From Pyrrhoderma lamaoense (taxonomy: Eukaryota > Basidiomycota > Agaricomycetes > Hymenochaetales > Hymenochaetaceae): a stretch of DNA of 64,000 bases. The stretch covers positions 744,001-808,000 of the forward strand of contig NBAZ01000006.1 in NCBI GenBank assembly GCA_002794735.1. The letters run 5' to 3'. Under the pieces are notes generated by a model, which saw only the letters and a list, made by a program, of their open reading frames with translations, did not search any database and was not told the origin of the DNA. Of the stretch, positions 1-12,279 are shown piece after piece. Positions within the stretch are counted from its first letter, which is position 1; the number at the start of each line of letters is the position of its first letter. A program made the position numbers and the translations under genes.

Positions 1-63
1 TAGACTGCCTCACTTCCCCTTACCCCTTTCATGTATAACTGATATCCACTCATTTATATTCAG

Positions 64-161
64 GATATGCTATCTACGCATATGCTAAGCGCGTAGACGC
101 ATGGCAGAGCTCAAAGGCTGGTCACCTTGCTGCATTGCAAGCTGGGGGTGAACACCACTAG
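64..161 (+). CDS. 3'-terminal exon of an unidentified gene (partial)
   Basis: A pyrimidine/AT tract ending in TTCAG at 63 is followed by an open frame that ends at a TAG at 159-161. It encodes about 32 residues beginning Y-A-I-Y-A-Y-A-K-R-V-D-A-W-Q and ending G-G-E-H-H. The aromatic/Ala stretch followed by a charged tail would suit the C-terminus of a small inner-mitochondrial-membrane protein, but I do not recognise the family, so this is inference only. The rest of the gene lies left of the window. The splice acceptor and clean stop make it more likely real than chance. Confidence 0.4.
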
Positions 162-3102
162 ATTACCCTTTCCTTTGCGCCCTTGCATCATATCTAATAG
201 GGTAGTAATAACTCAAGAAAGCTCAGCTTCTCCTGTCCCACGACGATTCCCAATAGACACCAGCTGCAAATAGACTAGTATACTCTTCTAAGGCTTAATA
301 GAAGAGCTACATAAGGGCTCACTGGGAATTTATTAAAAGATCACGAAGTTGTGGAAGAGTAAGGAAGGAAAGACTGCTCCCGGATTAGAGTGAGCGAATA
401 AGTGCTGCTAAACATCATGACGGTTCCGAATAGATGCACTCTATACTTCTATGCCTCAGAATAATTCATACGGATGTTCAGTTAGCCATAAGTAATTCTG
501 CTTCCGAGTTTTTGTCTACAAGACACAGCCTCCTACTTTCCGCCTTCCTCCGCCTTCCTTCTACTTACACTGTTATTAAAAAAGGGTGATAATCTTCGGG
601 GTCTCATGTCTCTAGGTCCATGTGCTTAAACGAAGATTCTTATTGATATGAGATTCAATATTAATAGCTTTCGCTACAACAAGCCAAGAATTGAGCATCG
701 CCTCGGCTCTGCACCTAGCATCAATTATACCTACATCTTAATATAAGTCTCTAACTACTTTGATACCAAAACTTACAGGTAACAGTAGTACATCGATTAC
801 AACTCTTCTAACATCCATGTAGTGATAAAGAATATCAAACCCCTTCATTCTCGCTTACAGTGCCCAAGAAGACCAGGTAGGAATCCAGGTCTCAAGTACT
901 ACAGTTTTCATCTTACTCGTGCAAGTGATGAGTAATCCCATTGCATTAGTCAAGCTACTATACCAAGACGTAGCCATCTCTCTTATAATATGCTTCAGGT
1001 ACACTAAATCCTATATTCAAAATTTTTTCTCATTCTAATATGTCAAGAGTAGAAGACATATTCTCTTAGTCTCCTTCCCTCCATTTCGAACTCTGAACAT
1101 ATAATAATAGATTTCCAGAAAATGTCCAATTAGAGATCTTTCAACCCTTGTAACTGACTTTAGTGACCACCCCTGGATTTGAAACTTAAAAATCAATATA
1201 GAGACAAACGTGATATATCTGGTAATTTCCTAGTGGGTTATTATTAATATGTATACTTACGTTAACATTTTCTTGTCAGCCCATTAAAGGTTAAAAGGTT
1301 CGATGTCGGACAAAGTGCTGATAACTCGGACTTGTAAAATTTTGAAATCGAATTTGAATTGTGTTATATGTGATTGATGTTGCATGGACTTTGTGGAGCC
1401 GCTTCCTAAAAGTTCCTATCACCTTATATATACCTAAGATGTCCTCTCAAAGTGTAGAAATGAATAAATGTTGTAATAATTAGATTGTAAAGCTGTACTG
1501 AAACACGGGTCGTACCGTGCTACTACTTTGAGATCATCAACTTTGGGAAGATTCAAAAAAAAGCCAGTGTCAACACTAGTGTTATTTATAAAAACCGTTT
1601 CTTTGCCCACAGTTTTCTGCATTCCGGTGCTTTGTCATATGAACAATAGTTTGATATGTATGTGAGAAAAGGCTGCTGAAACTGAAAGGTCCTTATCAAT
1701 TCAGTTAATCTCATGATTCTGGTACGAATACAAAGTCACTGCCCAAAGCGAGCAGGAAACTAAATGTTGTATTTGTTAGGATTGACTGCACGAGCCTCAC
1801 TTTTATCACTGGCTGCACAACGACCCCAAAGGCCTATTATCTAGAGCACACAGTCCAACTCAGTGGGTGCATGATTAATATACTTACTTAATCACCTAAT
1901 CACCTTACCAAACTCACAACTATACCGAATTCAGTCTCTGCTTCAACTGTCACACACCCTCTCAATTGCCCACACGCACTCAGAGGAACAAAGGTTGAAT
2001 ATGCGCATAACCATGTAAATACGATATTATAACTCAAATAAACAGAGACACACAAATAGAGGAAACAGAATCAGACTTAAGAATCAGACATAAAATGGGC
2101 GTGAGGAGGAACGAAGAAGGGAAAGAAGGATCAAAAAATCATCGAAACAATAGAAGGGGGAAATTGTGAAAGGAGGATTGGATGACGCACTTATTAGATG
2201 ATAGAAAAAACAAAGAGGGTGAGAAGATGAAGGAAGTCGTTTCGCGGAATTTATTAGATAAGACGAGAGGAAAGGAGTATTTTTTCTTTCGTATTGACAA
2301 CAAAGAGGGAAAACAACTTGGGACCGTTCCAAATTGGGCTCACAAGCAGGAAAAAGGTCGCTTAAGCTGGAACTCGAAAAGAGGAGAAGCTTTCATGAGA
2401 AAAAAATAGATGTTTGATATTATCCACAACATACGGGACAGCAGCAATCAAGCACTAAGCATATATGGAAAGAGAGAAAAGAACAAAGAAAGAGACAACT
2501 AGTGAATAGGGTTGTGGGACGCAGTTGAATAGTACGAAGTGGGGTACCTATAGTAATATGTCGAACAGACAATAATAGACACACGAAGAGAAATAGAAAA
2601 AAAACGAGTACGGAGGGAAACACATGGAAAATTGTTATAGTTTAAACGGGAAGCAATATAAGGAGAAAAGAGCCACATTTTTGATAGAAGTATATAAAGA
2701 GGACTAAGTGAAGGAAAGGACAAAAATGATGATGATGATTACACAAACTCGCCAAACACAAAAAAGGTGGGGGAGGCGGGTCAAAATGATTTTGGGAATA
2801 CTTTATCATGCTAATAAACGATGGATTTGATGATTTGTTTCAATCATTTCCAGAAGTCCAAGTCGGGGAACGAAAAGAAGAAATAGTGAGAGAAACGAAG
2901 GCACGTGTTGATACCAAGAAGAGAGGAAATTCTAGTCGGCTAACTTGCTTAGAGGACAAAGCCAAATAAGTGGGGGAAGTGAAGATGTATGATGGAGTTA
3001 GGCGAGAGAAGTTATGCATGTATGGATTATAAGTTGTGGAAATTAGAAAGTAAAGGACATCCCGACGCAAGAACCAAAAAAAGAAAGAAATTTTTCAATT
3101 CC
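162..3102. other. Gene-free stretch, about 2.9 kb; right part is SNF5 3' flank
   Basis: No open frame here shows recognisable protein sequence or a credible exon chain on either strand. From about 2.0 to 3.1 kb the + strand is purine-rich, so the transcript sense of the minus-strand SNF5 gene is pyrimidine-rich; this fits a 3'UTR or terminator flank. Small direct repetition of a CGCCTTCCT unit is visible near 540-560. The short open frames at 2182-2409 and around 2420-2720 are low-complexity and look like chance. Confidence 0.5.
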
Positions 3103-6100
3103 TTACGACGTTGACGGTGTCGATGCGTTGCCCACAGGAGTAGCAACACTACCATTATTCACACGTGCCTGGACCTTCGCCCGATGCTGTCTATTCTTCA
3201 GATGCACCTCAAAGTTACTAAGCGTTTCACCAGGTCCGAGAGTGTATAACTGTCACGAAAAAGAAGCAAATGTTAACTTTACAATTTTCTTCATGGTTTC
3301 AAGAGCAATGAACTCACCTTTCCAGGACAGTCAAGACACTTGATACGCCACTCAGGAGGGTTTCCATTAGGTTGCTTTCGAAGTGTGATATCAAATCGAT
3401 CATCAGGAGACTTAGCCTGCATCTCCGCAATAGCATCTTCCATCCATTTGGGTCTCTGTAAATCAAACAAGCAAAACACAGAAAGAAAACAATATAAAAG
3501 ATCAATACGCATTCACAGAAAAAGAAAGGGAAGAAACTGGGGAAAGGTATCGATCTATGTTTCGTAACTTACCTGGACGAGAGGTAAAGAAGGTGCTTGA
3601 GAAGGAGTCGACTCCTGTTCCGTAACAGGGGTAGTAGAATGCTCAGAAGCAAGAGGCACAGCAGAAACAGGTGGAGGATTGGTGTCTCGGGCTGAGCAGG
3701 TAAGTCTTCTGTAGTCTTCAAGGGAGTAACAGCAGCAGAACCTGGTTTACTACCACTTCCATTTGCAAACAACCCTTGTGCCAACGGCTGATCTGACGCA
3801 CTCGAACTCACACTAGAAGCAGGAGACAAAGGTCGGTCAAGTAACCCAAGTGCATCATGGTCCGGAGCAAGTGAAGCACGCCCCCTCCCCCGCTGCCACC
3901 CTTCTTTGGAGATCTCCCGTTTTCTCCCCATGACTCGATTTTCGTTATCGTCGGTGAAGAAGGGTCATCGGTCATAGACGCCGGTGTCTCCGCTTGGTCT
4001 TGACTCTGACTCTGTTGTATCGAAAGAGCACGTAGTGCAGCCGCGCCACCTTTCTTCTTTCCACTCGCCTTTGCACGTTCCACTTCCATTCTCAGATTAA
4101 GATGGTACTCGGCATCAGAGTGGTACTCAACAGGACGTGGGCGCCGATGACGATGCCAGAATTTACCTGAAAGAAACCAACCCAGATCAATTATTCGCTC
4201 CAAAAAGACAGATATCGAAGGAACTTCAAAGGATTAAAGGAGCGAAAGATGAAAAGATGAAACATACCACAAGCACCACATTGAGACTTGTCTCCCAAAG
4301 GTCCCTTCCTCCTTCCAATAGCAATACTATCCGGACAACCACAGTTCGAACAATGCCAGACACCATCAATCATATTCGGTCGTTGTCCATCGGCATATTC
4401 ACGCTCCTTAGCCTCCCTCTCGAGTTCTCTCTGGCGACGCGCAGTCAGAACCTTCGGTGTACGAGGATCGGGAGGTAACACAGCTACCGTAGCCGCAGGA
4501 AGAGGTTGATCACCTTCTATGGGCGGCTCAAACGTTGTTGTATCAACAGCAGTCGACGGAATAGCACTCGTCGAATTTCCACGTTTGCCCAGAAGTGTCG
4601 ATGGATATGAAGGAGCTTTGAACGAACCGCGCGGTTTGGGTAGTTTGGATTGTGGGATAACGGGCGCAACGGGTGCAGCTGAGATCGTAGGTATAACTGC
4701 AGTCCCATTCTCCGACGCGACCATGTTGGCGATAGTAACGGACGCAGCAGCAGCGGCAGCACGACGTGAAGTAGGTGCAGAAGCAGCTGCAACCAAAGCG
4801 AGAGTAGAAGGATCAATCTCTGGAAACCCAATAGCAGGCGTTCGTTGAGTCTTGAGAGGCTCCCTATCAGGTAGTGCGATCCCCCTTCTTCCACGAGTGT
4901 TCCGTTTCCTTCTTCTATTCGCCTCCTTTTCACGTTCCTTATCAAGTCTCTCAAGTTCATTGTCACTGAGATAATTGATAACGGGCTGATACGTCGGTGT
5001 CTGGTCGACAGGACGCGCAGCAATAGAGACAGTTGGGAGGAAGGACATGCGTAGATCATCATCCTGAATAGCTGATCCATCTGACGGGTGACCAACCAAA
5101 AACAATGACTTCTGGTATATAGCCACTTGTTCACGGATAGCATGGGCAATGGCAGTCCTTTATACATTGTTAATAAACAGATAAAAGCGTATTATATGTA
5201 ACTATAGCTTTACTCACTTGAACTCTCCTGCGAGACCGAGATCACTACTGTAAATCTCAGCAAACTGCTCAGGGGTGGGATCCACGTTCTCAATATCCCA
5301 TTCAAACTGATCGTCTAGTTTCACCTCCCCTACAGTGATATCAAGCTAAAAAAAAGCCACAAAAAGCTGATGAGTTTTCCACCCTTGAGTAAGAACTACT
5401 GAAAATAAAACAATTACCTTCACAAGTATACGCATCTCTTCAAGCAACTTATCTTCGTCAATCTCCAACATCTCAACATCAACCGAAGAATCCTCGTCCA
5501 CCTCCTTTTTCAAATTCTCGATCTTAGGTACAATAGCTCCCTTTTTCCTCTTCTTTGATTTTAACCTAGGATCCTTGTCCTCTTCCCGTTTCAACAATTT
5601 CCTAGTCCTCACATACCCAGAGTTATTTCTCAACCGCTTCTTCCATCCATTCCACCATTCCACATCCTGATCACCCAAGATTCCTCTTACAGGTGGAGCT
5701 TCTCCAACATCCAAAACAGGACTCGACGCCTCACTGCTCACATCCGCTAAAGTAGCCGTATGCGCACGATAATCACTCAACTGTTCCTGAATCGATTTCG
5801 TAATCGTAGAATGAAGACTCGGGGAAAGCCCATAATCATCAATGATAGACTGTGCGAACGCTTCTGGTGTCACGATAGGATCTACAGCCAAGAAAATGAA
5901 AGACAAAAAGGTAAATCACATTTATATTAGCAAACTTTACCAAAACAAGTAGAGAGATAGTAAGTGAAAGGAGAGGAAGCTTCTTACCATTGATATTCCA
6001 TACGAATGTGTCCCGGTATTTTTGATGTTCAACATCAAACTCTAATCGGATAGGAACAAGCTGTTCTCCGCGGATAGCATCAGCAATTTTCAACCTCCCA

Positions 6101-9100
6101 GGAATTTTCAACCCTTCTCTCTTTCTATTTCGTTTCCTCCCAGAATCCCGGGATGATGGTACATGAGGATACTGAAGATCAAACTTCTCCTTCGGTTTAC
6201 TATTATTCTGATCACGTTCCCACCACCTCGGGCGTGTTCCGCCAGGTCCCAACCTCAGCTCTGCCTGAGATCGAGTCAGCATTGCCCTAAACCGCTTTTC
6301 ATACTCCTTGTCCTTTTCCATCCATCCCTTGATATCCTCAATTTCAGCCTTAGTTAGCTCAGGAATCTTTTCTCGGGATTCGGCGAGTGGAACTACAGAT
6401 ACGCGCGTCACGCTTGGATTGAGTTGAACCTGAGCAGGGAGAGGAGGTAGTCCAGCAGCATTGATTGCATTCAAACTAGCTTGTTGTGTAGTCGCAGAAC
6501 TAGCGGGTGCAGATCCTCCATTGATAGCAGGGGTACTAGCAGTACCATTAACAGACTGAGTAGTGGACACTCCGGCTGAAGAAGGGGCTACACCTGGTGT
6601 TGTAGATGCTGTCCCTGCAGTAGAAGTCCCAGGGCGGACGGGAGTAGTGGGTAACTGGGATCCACCCATTGCACCTCCAGGCATACCACTCATCCCCATC
6701 ATTCCCATTCCAGCAGACCCAGGAGGGACAGAGCCTCTACCCGCCGAAGACACGCTAGTAGGCGGACGCGTGGGTGTGCCTTGCATGTGAGCTTGTGGAG
6801 GAACGACGGCACCAGCGGCGTTCGGAGTAACTCCAGAGGTGACTGATTCATTCCGACATTCATATTATTCATCCCTATATTTGCATGAGCTCCGATAGCA
6901 CTCGGATCCATCGTCGTTGTCCCGAAGGTCCCATAGAACTCATTGATCCCATAGAGCCAACTGAACCAACCGATCCAGCAGAAGGTGTCGGTACTTGAGG
7001 TCCATTAGGCAAACCCTGTTGCTGTAACCGTGCAGCCTGGCTTGTTGGTAAGCATTCATTGTGATCGCTTTTCGCTGTTGCATCGCCTGCATGTGATGCA
7101 TCTGCTGTAACTGACTCATCCAAGACCACCCATACCCATATTACCCATTCCACTCATCCCTCCCATAGCTCCCATGGACGCCATATTGTTCATACCATTC
7201 ATGTCCCCATAGCACCTATGTTAGCCATATCCATATTCATCCCCATACCTCCCATCGTACTGAGATTATTCATGCCAGCCATATTCATCATTCCTCCAAC
7301 AGATGCATCATCACCACCACTCACATTCCCCATCCCGGCCATCCCACTCATGCCGTCACTAACACTCGGCGTGCGAGCCATCCCCGCAGGCTGAGGTGTC
7401 GGCGAATCATGAGATCCTTGCCCACCACCAAGCCCCGAAGCACCCATATTCAGGTTAGCTTGGGCAGGGGAATGTGGTGCATTTGGCGTATGTGGCGTAT
7501 GAGGTGTTGTAGGTGGATGTGGCGCTTGATTTTGCATCGAAGATTGCGGAGTAGCCATTCCCTGAGGACCAAGCGAACCTTGCCGGGCATGGGTTGGAGG
7601 CGGCATCATACCTCCCATTCCACTCATAGTATTAATTCCAGGCATCCCAGGCATTCCGACCATACCACTCATTCCTGGCATGCCATTCATAGGTCGTCCA
7701 TTCATCCCTCCTATAGCATTCATCCCATTCATACCAGCAACACCATTCATCGAACCCCCACTCGAGCGCATAGTGCCTGGACTACCTCCACCGTGATTAG
7801 ATCCCGCAGTCTGAGGTCTTGATGGGGGTCTAGACATTTCCGTTGATGTTGTTGTCCTTGGCTCTGACTGAGAGTATGATTCTGGTCAATTTGACCTTGA
7901 CCTTGACCTGATTCATATTTGGCATTGAAACCGAGCCTACCATCCCTTGACTAGATCCAGGACGAGGTCCGCCTAGTTGTGGTGTTCGAGGAGTGTGTGG
8001 AGGGTCTCCGCTTGCACCAGCGGATGGTGGTGCCGGATGTCCAGATGCAGTCCCAGGCCTCGATATACTACGTCCCACCATTTGTTGTTGTCCACTAGCA
8101 GTAGGTGGGCGGGCAATACCCATACCCATATTATGATGTTGATGTTGAGGAAGATGTGATCCAGAAGGCTGAGATGAGCTAGACATAGCTGTATTCGGAC
8201 GAGGTGGAGGCGCCATGTGTTGTTGAGTTTGAGATCGCATTGCTGACATACCAGCGTTTGCGGCGGCAGCGTTGGCATTCGGGAAATTTGGATATGGATT
8301 ACCAGAAACAGATAAACCGGTATTCGTAGCGACTGCAGGTGCGCCTTGTGGTGTCTGCGGCTGTTGTTGCTGGTGCTGATGCTGATGCTGGTGCTGGTGC
8401 TGTTGTTGTTGCTGCTGCTGTGCAAGGAACTGCTGCATAGTTTGTTGGGACATTCCTATGATGATACGGGTCAAAAACACCATAACAAAAACAACATAAG
8501 GCCAATAAGTTCAAGAGACACTCACCTCCCATCATACCCATATTCAAACCCATTCCACTCATATTGTTCATACCTTGCATCCCACCCATTCCGTTCATAC
8601 CAGCCATGTTGCCCATACCCATACCCCCCATACCCATATTCATGCCGTTCATCCCAAAGATGCTTGTCTCTGTGACATGAGCTTTTGCATCTCAGGAGTG
8701 ATACCACTACCTTGACCAGACGAGGACGACTGCATCATCGCGGGGCTCATCATTCCATTCCCACCACCTGCGGCGTTCATACCAGCCATTCCAGGATTTA
8801 TCCGGCACCTGATCCAAGCATCGACGGATTAATTCCCATTCCTCCTCCACCTACAGCCGCAGGAGCACCATCAGAGCCTCCACTACCTCCTCCCGCCTTG
8901 AAATTGACCATATCCATATTCGACATGTTGCCCATATTAGGCATATTACTCATGCCACTCATCGAGCGACTAGGCATGCCCATCGCGTTCATTCCTCCTC
9001 CGCCATTCCACCTCCCATATTCATACCACCCATCCCACTCATTCCAGAGATATTCGACATTCCGCCCATCCCAGACATCATATTCTGGCGAGCGGCCATG

Positions 9101-9351
9101 GCAGCATTCATACCCATGTTCGACATGCCTTGCATTCCCATACCTCCCATGCCTCCCATACTATTCATACCCATACCGTTCATACCACCCATGGTAGACA
9201 TATTACCCATTGATCCCATAGCTCCTTGAGCTCCCTGTCCTTGTCCTTGAAGCATAGCGGGATTAACCATGCTCGTCGCTGACCCAGGCACAGACTGCTG
9301 CTGATTTTGATTTATGAGAGAGTGTTGTGGGTACGAATATGTACTATTCAT
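3103..9351 (-). CDS. SNF5: SWI/SNF chromatin-remodelling subunit SNF5 with C-terminal GATA-like zinc finger
   Basis: Core nuclear subunit of the SWI/SNF (BAF-type) remodelling complex. Reading leftward from the ATG at 9351, about the first 950 residues are low-complexity, rich in Met, Gly, Asn, Gln, Pro and Ser. A charged block with a W-W-E-R-D segment follows (around 6200). The SNF5 domain is in two repeats: P-I-R-L-E-F-D-V-E followed after an intron by D-P-I-V-T-P-E-A-F-A (about 5.9-5.75 kb), then the repeat near 5.3-5.1 kb. A C-X2-C ... C-X2-C finger (W-H-C-S-N-C-G-C ... C-G-A-C-G) lies at about 4370-4270. The C-terminal module around I-K-C-L-D-C-P-G-K and L-Y-T-L-G-P-G-E-T is typical of fungal SNF5, with stop TAA at 3103-3105. 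Clear introns lie near 8455-8525, 5882-5989, 5350-5417, 5160-5215, 3513-3573 and 3248-3319. About twelve one-base losses break the frame (see findings), so no single frame reads through. Family call is firm; the exact N-terminal protein is not. Confidence 0.9.
6660..9200 (-). repeat. Coding low-complexity region: Met-Gly-Asn-rich repeats inside SNF5
   Basis: Imperfect repetition of codons for Met, Gly, Asn and Ser, with M-G-G-M, M-N-G-M, G-M-S-G-M and similar units, fills most of the SNF5 N-terminal half. On the + strand it appears as recurring CCCAT, ATTCAT and CATACC words. Met content is far above normal. Blocks rich in Gln, Pro and His alternate with it. Confidence 0.85.
8346..8440 (-). 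repeat. CAG/CAC-type trinucleotide run encoding a Gln/His tract
   Basis: On the + strand, repeated TGCTGA, TGCTGG, TGT and TGC triplets read on the minus strand as consecutive CAG, CAA and CAC/CAT codons. They give a long run of Gln interrupted by alternating His-Gln just after the second exon of SNF5 begins. The mixed codons would slow slippage compared with a pure CAG tract. Confidence 0.85.
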
Positions 9352-12279
9352 AGTGCTACCGCATCGACCAAAATAAGCTGTCTGCAGTGTCCCAAGTCCG
9401 AAGGTTTTAGGCTTCTCGTTTGATAATCGGTGTTTTGATTGTGACTAGTCCGATTCAAAGATGCAGTCGTAAGTATAAGTATTACGCCCAGAAGAACGCG
9501 AAAAAGATATGAGATTGTGAATAGAAAATAATTGACGGAAGGAGATAACAAAACACCAATAAAGATGTAAAAGAACCCAGACTGAATGATTTTGTTCTTC
9601 AGAAAACGCGTAAATGAATATATTTGAACACCAAAAAAGATGCGAGCTGTGTGTGTAAGTGTAATGTGGACTGTGTGACAACAGGTAGCGCGTTTTTGTC
9701 TTGTTTTGTCTTGTTGGGAAGGGGCGAGAGAAGGGGAAGTAAGTGTTGTAAGTCCAGTTGTGTGAGACGTGTGACGACCCCCACCGTGGGAGACGCGGGG
9801 AGAGATGGTTGTTGTTGACACAGCACAACCAGTATGTGACAAAGGAAATGGACTTTTTAAAATAATAATATGAACAATACTCACGAAGTAACAACCAACA
9901 ACTCAACAAAAACGGTGTAAATCAAGAGAGAAGATTTGTTACAATCACGGAAAGCTTAAGCCTCTTTTTTTCGAAAAAAAGGGCAAATACCAAATCCAAC
10001 TTAATAGATCGGGTGAGCGTAATAAGGGTTTGATGTTTATGATATTCGGAAAGGGTGTAGATAACTCAGAGAAATGAGTGAGAAGTGGGCCCCTTTCCTC
10101 TTGTGTGTCTGTGTATGGTTATGTGTGTCTGTGCGTGTTTGTCGTGTATATCGGGCTGATTTCGTTTTTTCCTTTTGATTGCGGCGTGTCCGCGCGTTTC
10201 TCTCCTTTTTTCTTTCTTAGCCTGCTAATAAAAAGGAGAACGTTTCCCCCCCTGCCAATCAGCACCCTTATTCTCCTTTTACCCCCTGTCTCTGGCAACA
10301 GAAGGAGAAGAAATGATTGCAACTTGCTTACGTACCAACGAAAAACCGAAAGTTCTTAGGCTCGTTTCGTCCCTCCTGTCACCAGACGATGCTCTCTTCT
10401 CTTTCTTGTCGAAAACCGTCAAGACAAGAAGGTTAGAAAGAAGTAAAAGGATGGGGTTCTCGTCTTCGTTTTGCAGAGCCGTTCCCCTCCAAGTTGCTAT
10501 GTCAGAGGACTAATGATGATGATTAAGAAGACGAAGAACGGTGTTTCTGACAAAAAGTCTGATGGTTGGGCTCATCCCCGTTCCTCTCAAGAAAGGGAGG
10601 GGAATGGGTTCGTAGCGTCGCTCACTAACCAGGTTAGTTCGTTACCTAACAGTCACATCAAACAATGTTAAAGGTAACGTGTCACTATGATCACCAATTT
10701 CTTAAACAGGTACTATTTCACCCAACTAGGAAGCTCTAACTTCTATTGGGGTGAAAAGGAGAGGGAGGGGAAGGGAGATATTTCCTTCTCAAAATAATCA
10801 AACAACAATGGGAGAGGAGGGGCGCGCGGGGCGGGAAGCTAGGGTTACACTCTTGTCGGGAGGGGCGGGAGAAACGGAACCGGGGAACCGGTGCCGATGT
10901 ATCGACACATTTTTGTTGAGACCTTTTTTTTTGCAGCCTTTTAACATATGCACATACAGATCAGAGAGACCTAGGGGTGGAGGGAAGACGAAAAAGAAAA
11001 TCCAAAAGAGTGTCAGGTCAGATGTGGATACACATGTAATCGTCTATCTCAGATCCCTCCCCCTCCTCCCCTCATCCCTTTCGGATTTAATCTTTCTTTC
11101 TTACCCATCTTTTTCTTACGATCTATTGATTCCTCGGTTGGAATAAATGTTGTTTCCAACGTATTTCTGGAGGTTCCCACCTATGCTCTTTCTCTAGATT
11201 CACACGATACCGAAACCATCATTTCACACAATGAGAATCGTGAACCTATTCTAAAACCATAATTTACATCACCCCCTCTCCCCATGTGTTTCGAAACCGC
11301 TTACCTATTTCCCGTGTTTCAAACTGATTGTTTCAGTTAGTGAGCTCAGAAAGGGCTAATAGTGTGTGTGGTCCCTTGTACTCCTGATGAACTGAGCTAT
11401 ATGATGAACCGAAAATCAACTTTGCTGAATTCGTAAAGTGTTATCTCAAAATAATATCCCCTTCGTATCTACGAAAAATCAAAAGGAGGGGAAGTTATTA
11501 TTTCTTAAGCATGTAATAAAAATCTCCCTCTCCCTAAGAAGTCAATCATTATCATATCTAAAAACACATTCTCAAGTCAAAACTTCTAAATCTTGATGTA
11601 CATGTACGTCAAAAACTAGTACCTAGCTAATACTTCTATTTCCCCTAAAAATTTGATTTTGTGGCCGTGGCGTTGTCCCATAATTCGATGGATTGAAAGA
11701 AGAAGGCTCCTTTTGTAACGACGGTTATTCCCGAGGCCAAGATGAACTTCGAAACTCCTGAAGTTTTATACTTCAAAGAACAAAGTTTGACGGATACATG
11801 TATACTTGGATGGAATCCAATATTAATATAGATAGAAGCTCCGCGATTACAGTAGAACATATTATATTATCACAAATTTATAAAACTATATATCTCCCTT
11901 TTTTTATTTGATTACTATAGCACTCCGATATACAAAAAGATTGTGTGCCCCTGACGGTAAAGAACAAGCAAACAGACATATAATCATATAATCCACACAT
12001 ATGTACCAGTAAAGAAGAAGGAAGAGGACCACAGATGAGCTACGACCAAAGATCAAAGAAAAAGGGAGGAGAGGAAAACAAGAAATAGTGGTATACGCAA
12101 AAAAAACATTACTAGGAAGGTCAGGGGTTCGTCATCTGTTAATATTATTGCATAATCCATACCGAGTCTAAGAAAAAGAAGGGACCACTATTAAAATGTA
12201 AGAAAAAGGAGGCATAACATAGCATACGAACAGTAAAAAGGTATTAGAGAGGAAACGAGAAGGAACGATGTACCCTTGT
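9352..12279. other. Gene-free stretch, about 2.9 kb, upstream of SNF5
   Basis: This is the 5' flank of SNF5 and the 3' flank of the RING-finger gene. No convincing exon was found. Open frames at 9348-9884 (minus) and 10751-11146 (plus) give basic or hydrophobic composition without domain character. A G-rich patch at about 10740-10990 contains GGGGAGGGG- and GGGCGGGA-like words and could bind GC-box or STRE-type factors. Its length suggests a long 5'UTR, possibly with UTR introns, or a large regulatory region. Confidence 0.45.

Noticed and set aside
2182..2409. 75-codon plus-strand open frame rich in Lys, Glu and Arg
   Set aside because: It lies in purine-rich DNA of the SNF5 3' flank, where such frames arise by composition; no domain pattern.
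6840..9010. Programmed ribosomal frameshifting in SNF5
   Set aside because: There are too many sites, no shared slippery heptamer, and the same kind of one-base loss occurs in unrelated conserved enzymes.
3103..9351. SNF5 as a decaying pseudogene
   Set aside because: All conserved domains are intact at residue level, splice sites are good, no in-frame nonsense substitutions were seen, and losses of exactly one base also affect essential single-copy genes here.
9348..9884. 178-codon minus-strand open frame upstream of SNF5
   Set aside because: Composition is mixed hydrophobic and Thr/Ser-rich without domain character, and the frame overlaps the SNF5 start in a different frame. It looks like chance in the 5' flank.
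10751..11146. 131-codon plus-strand open frame in the G-rich patch
   Set aside because: It exists because the patch is poor in stop codons. Very basic, no helix or strand pattern, no splice context and no promoter element.
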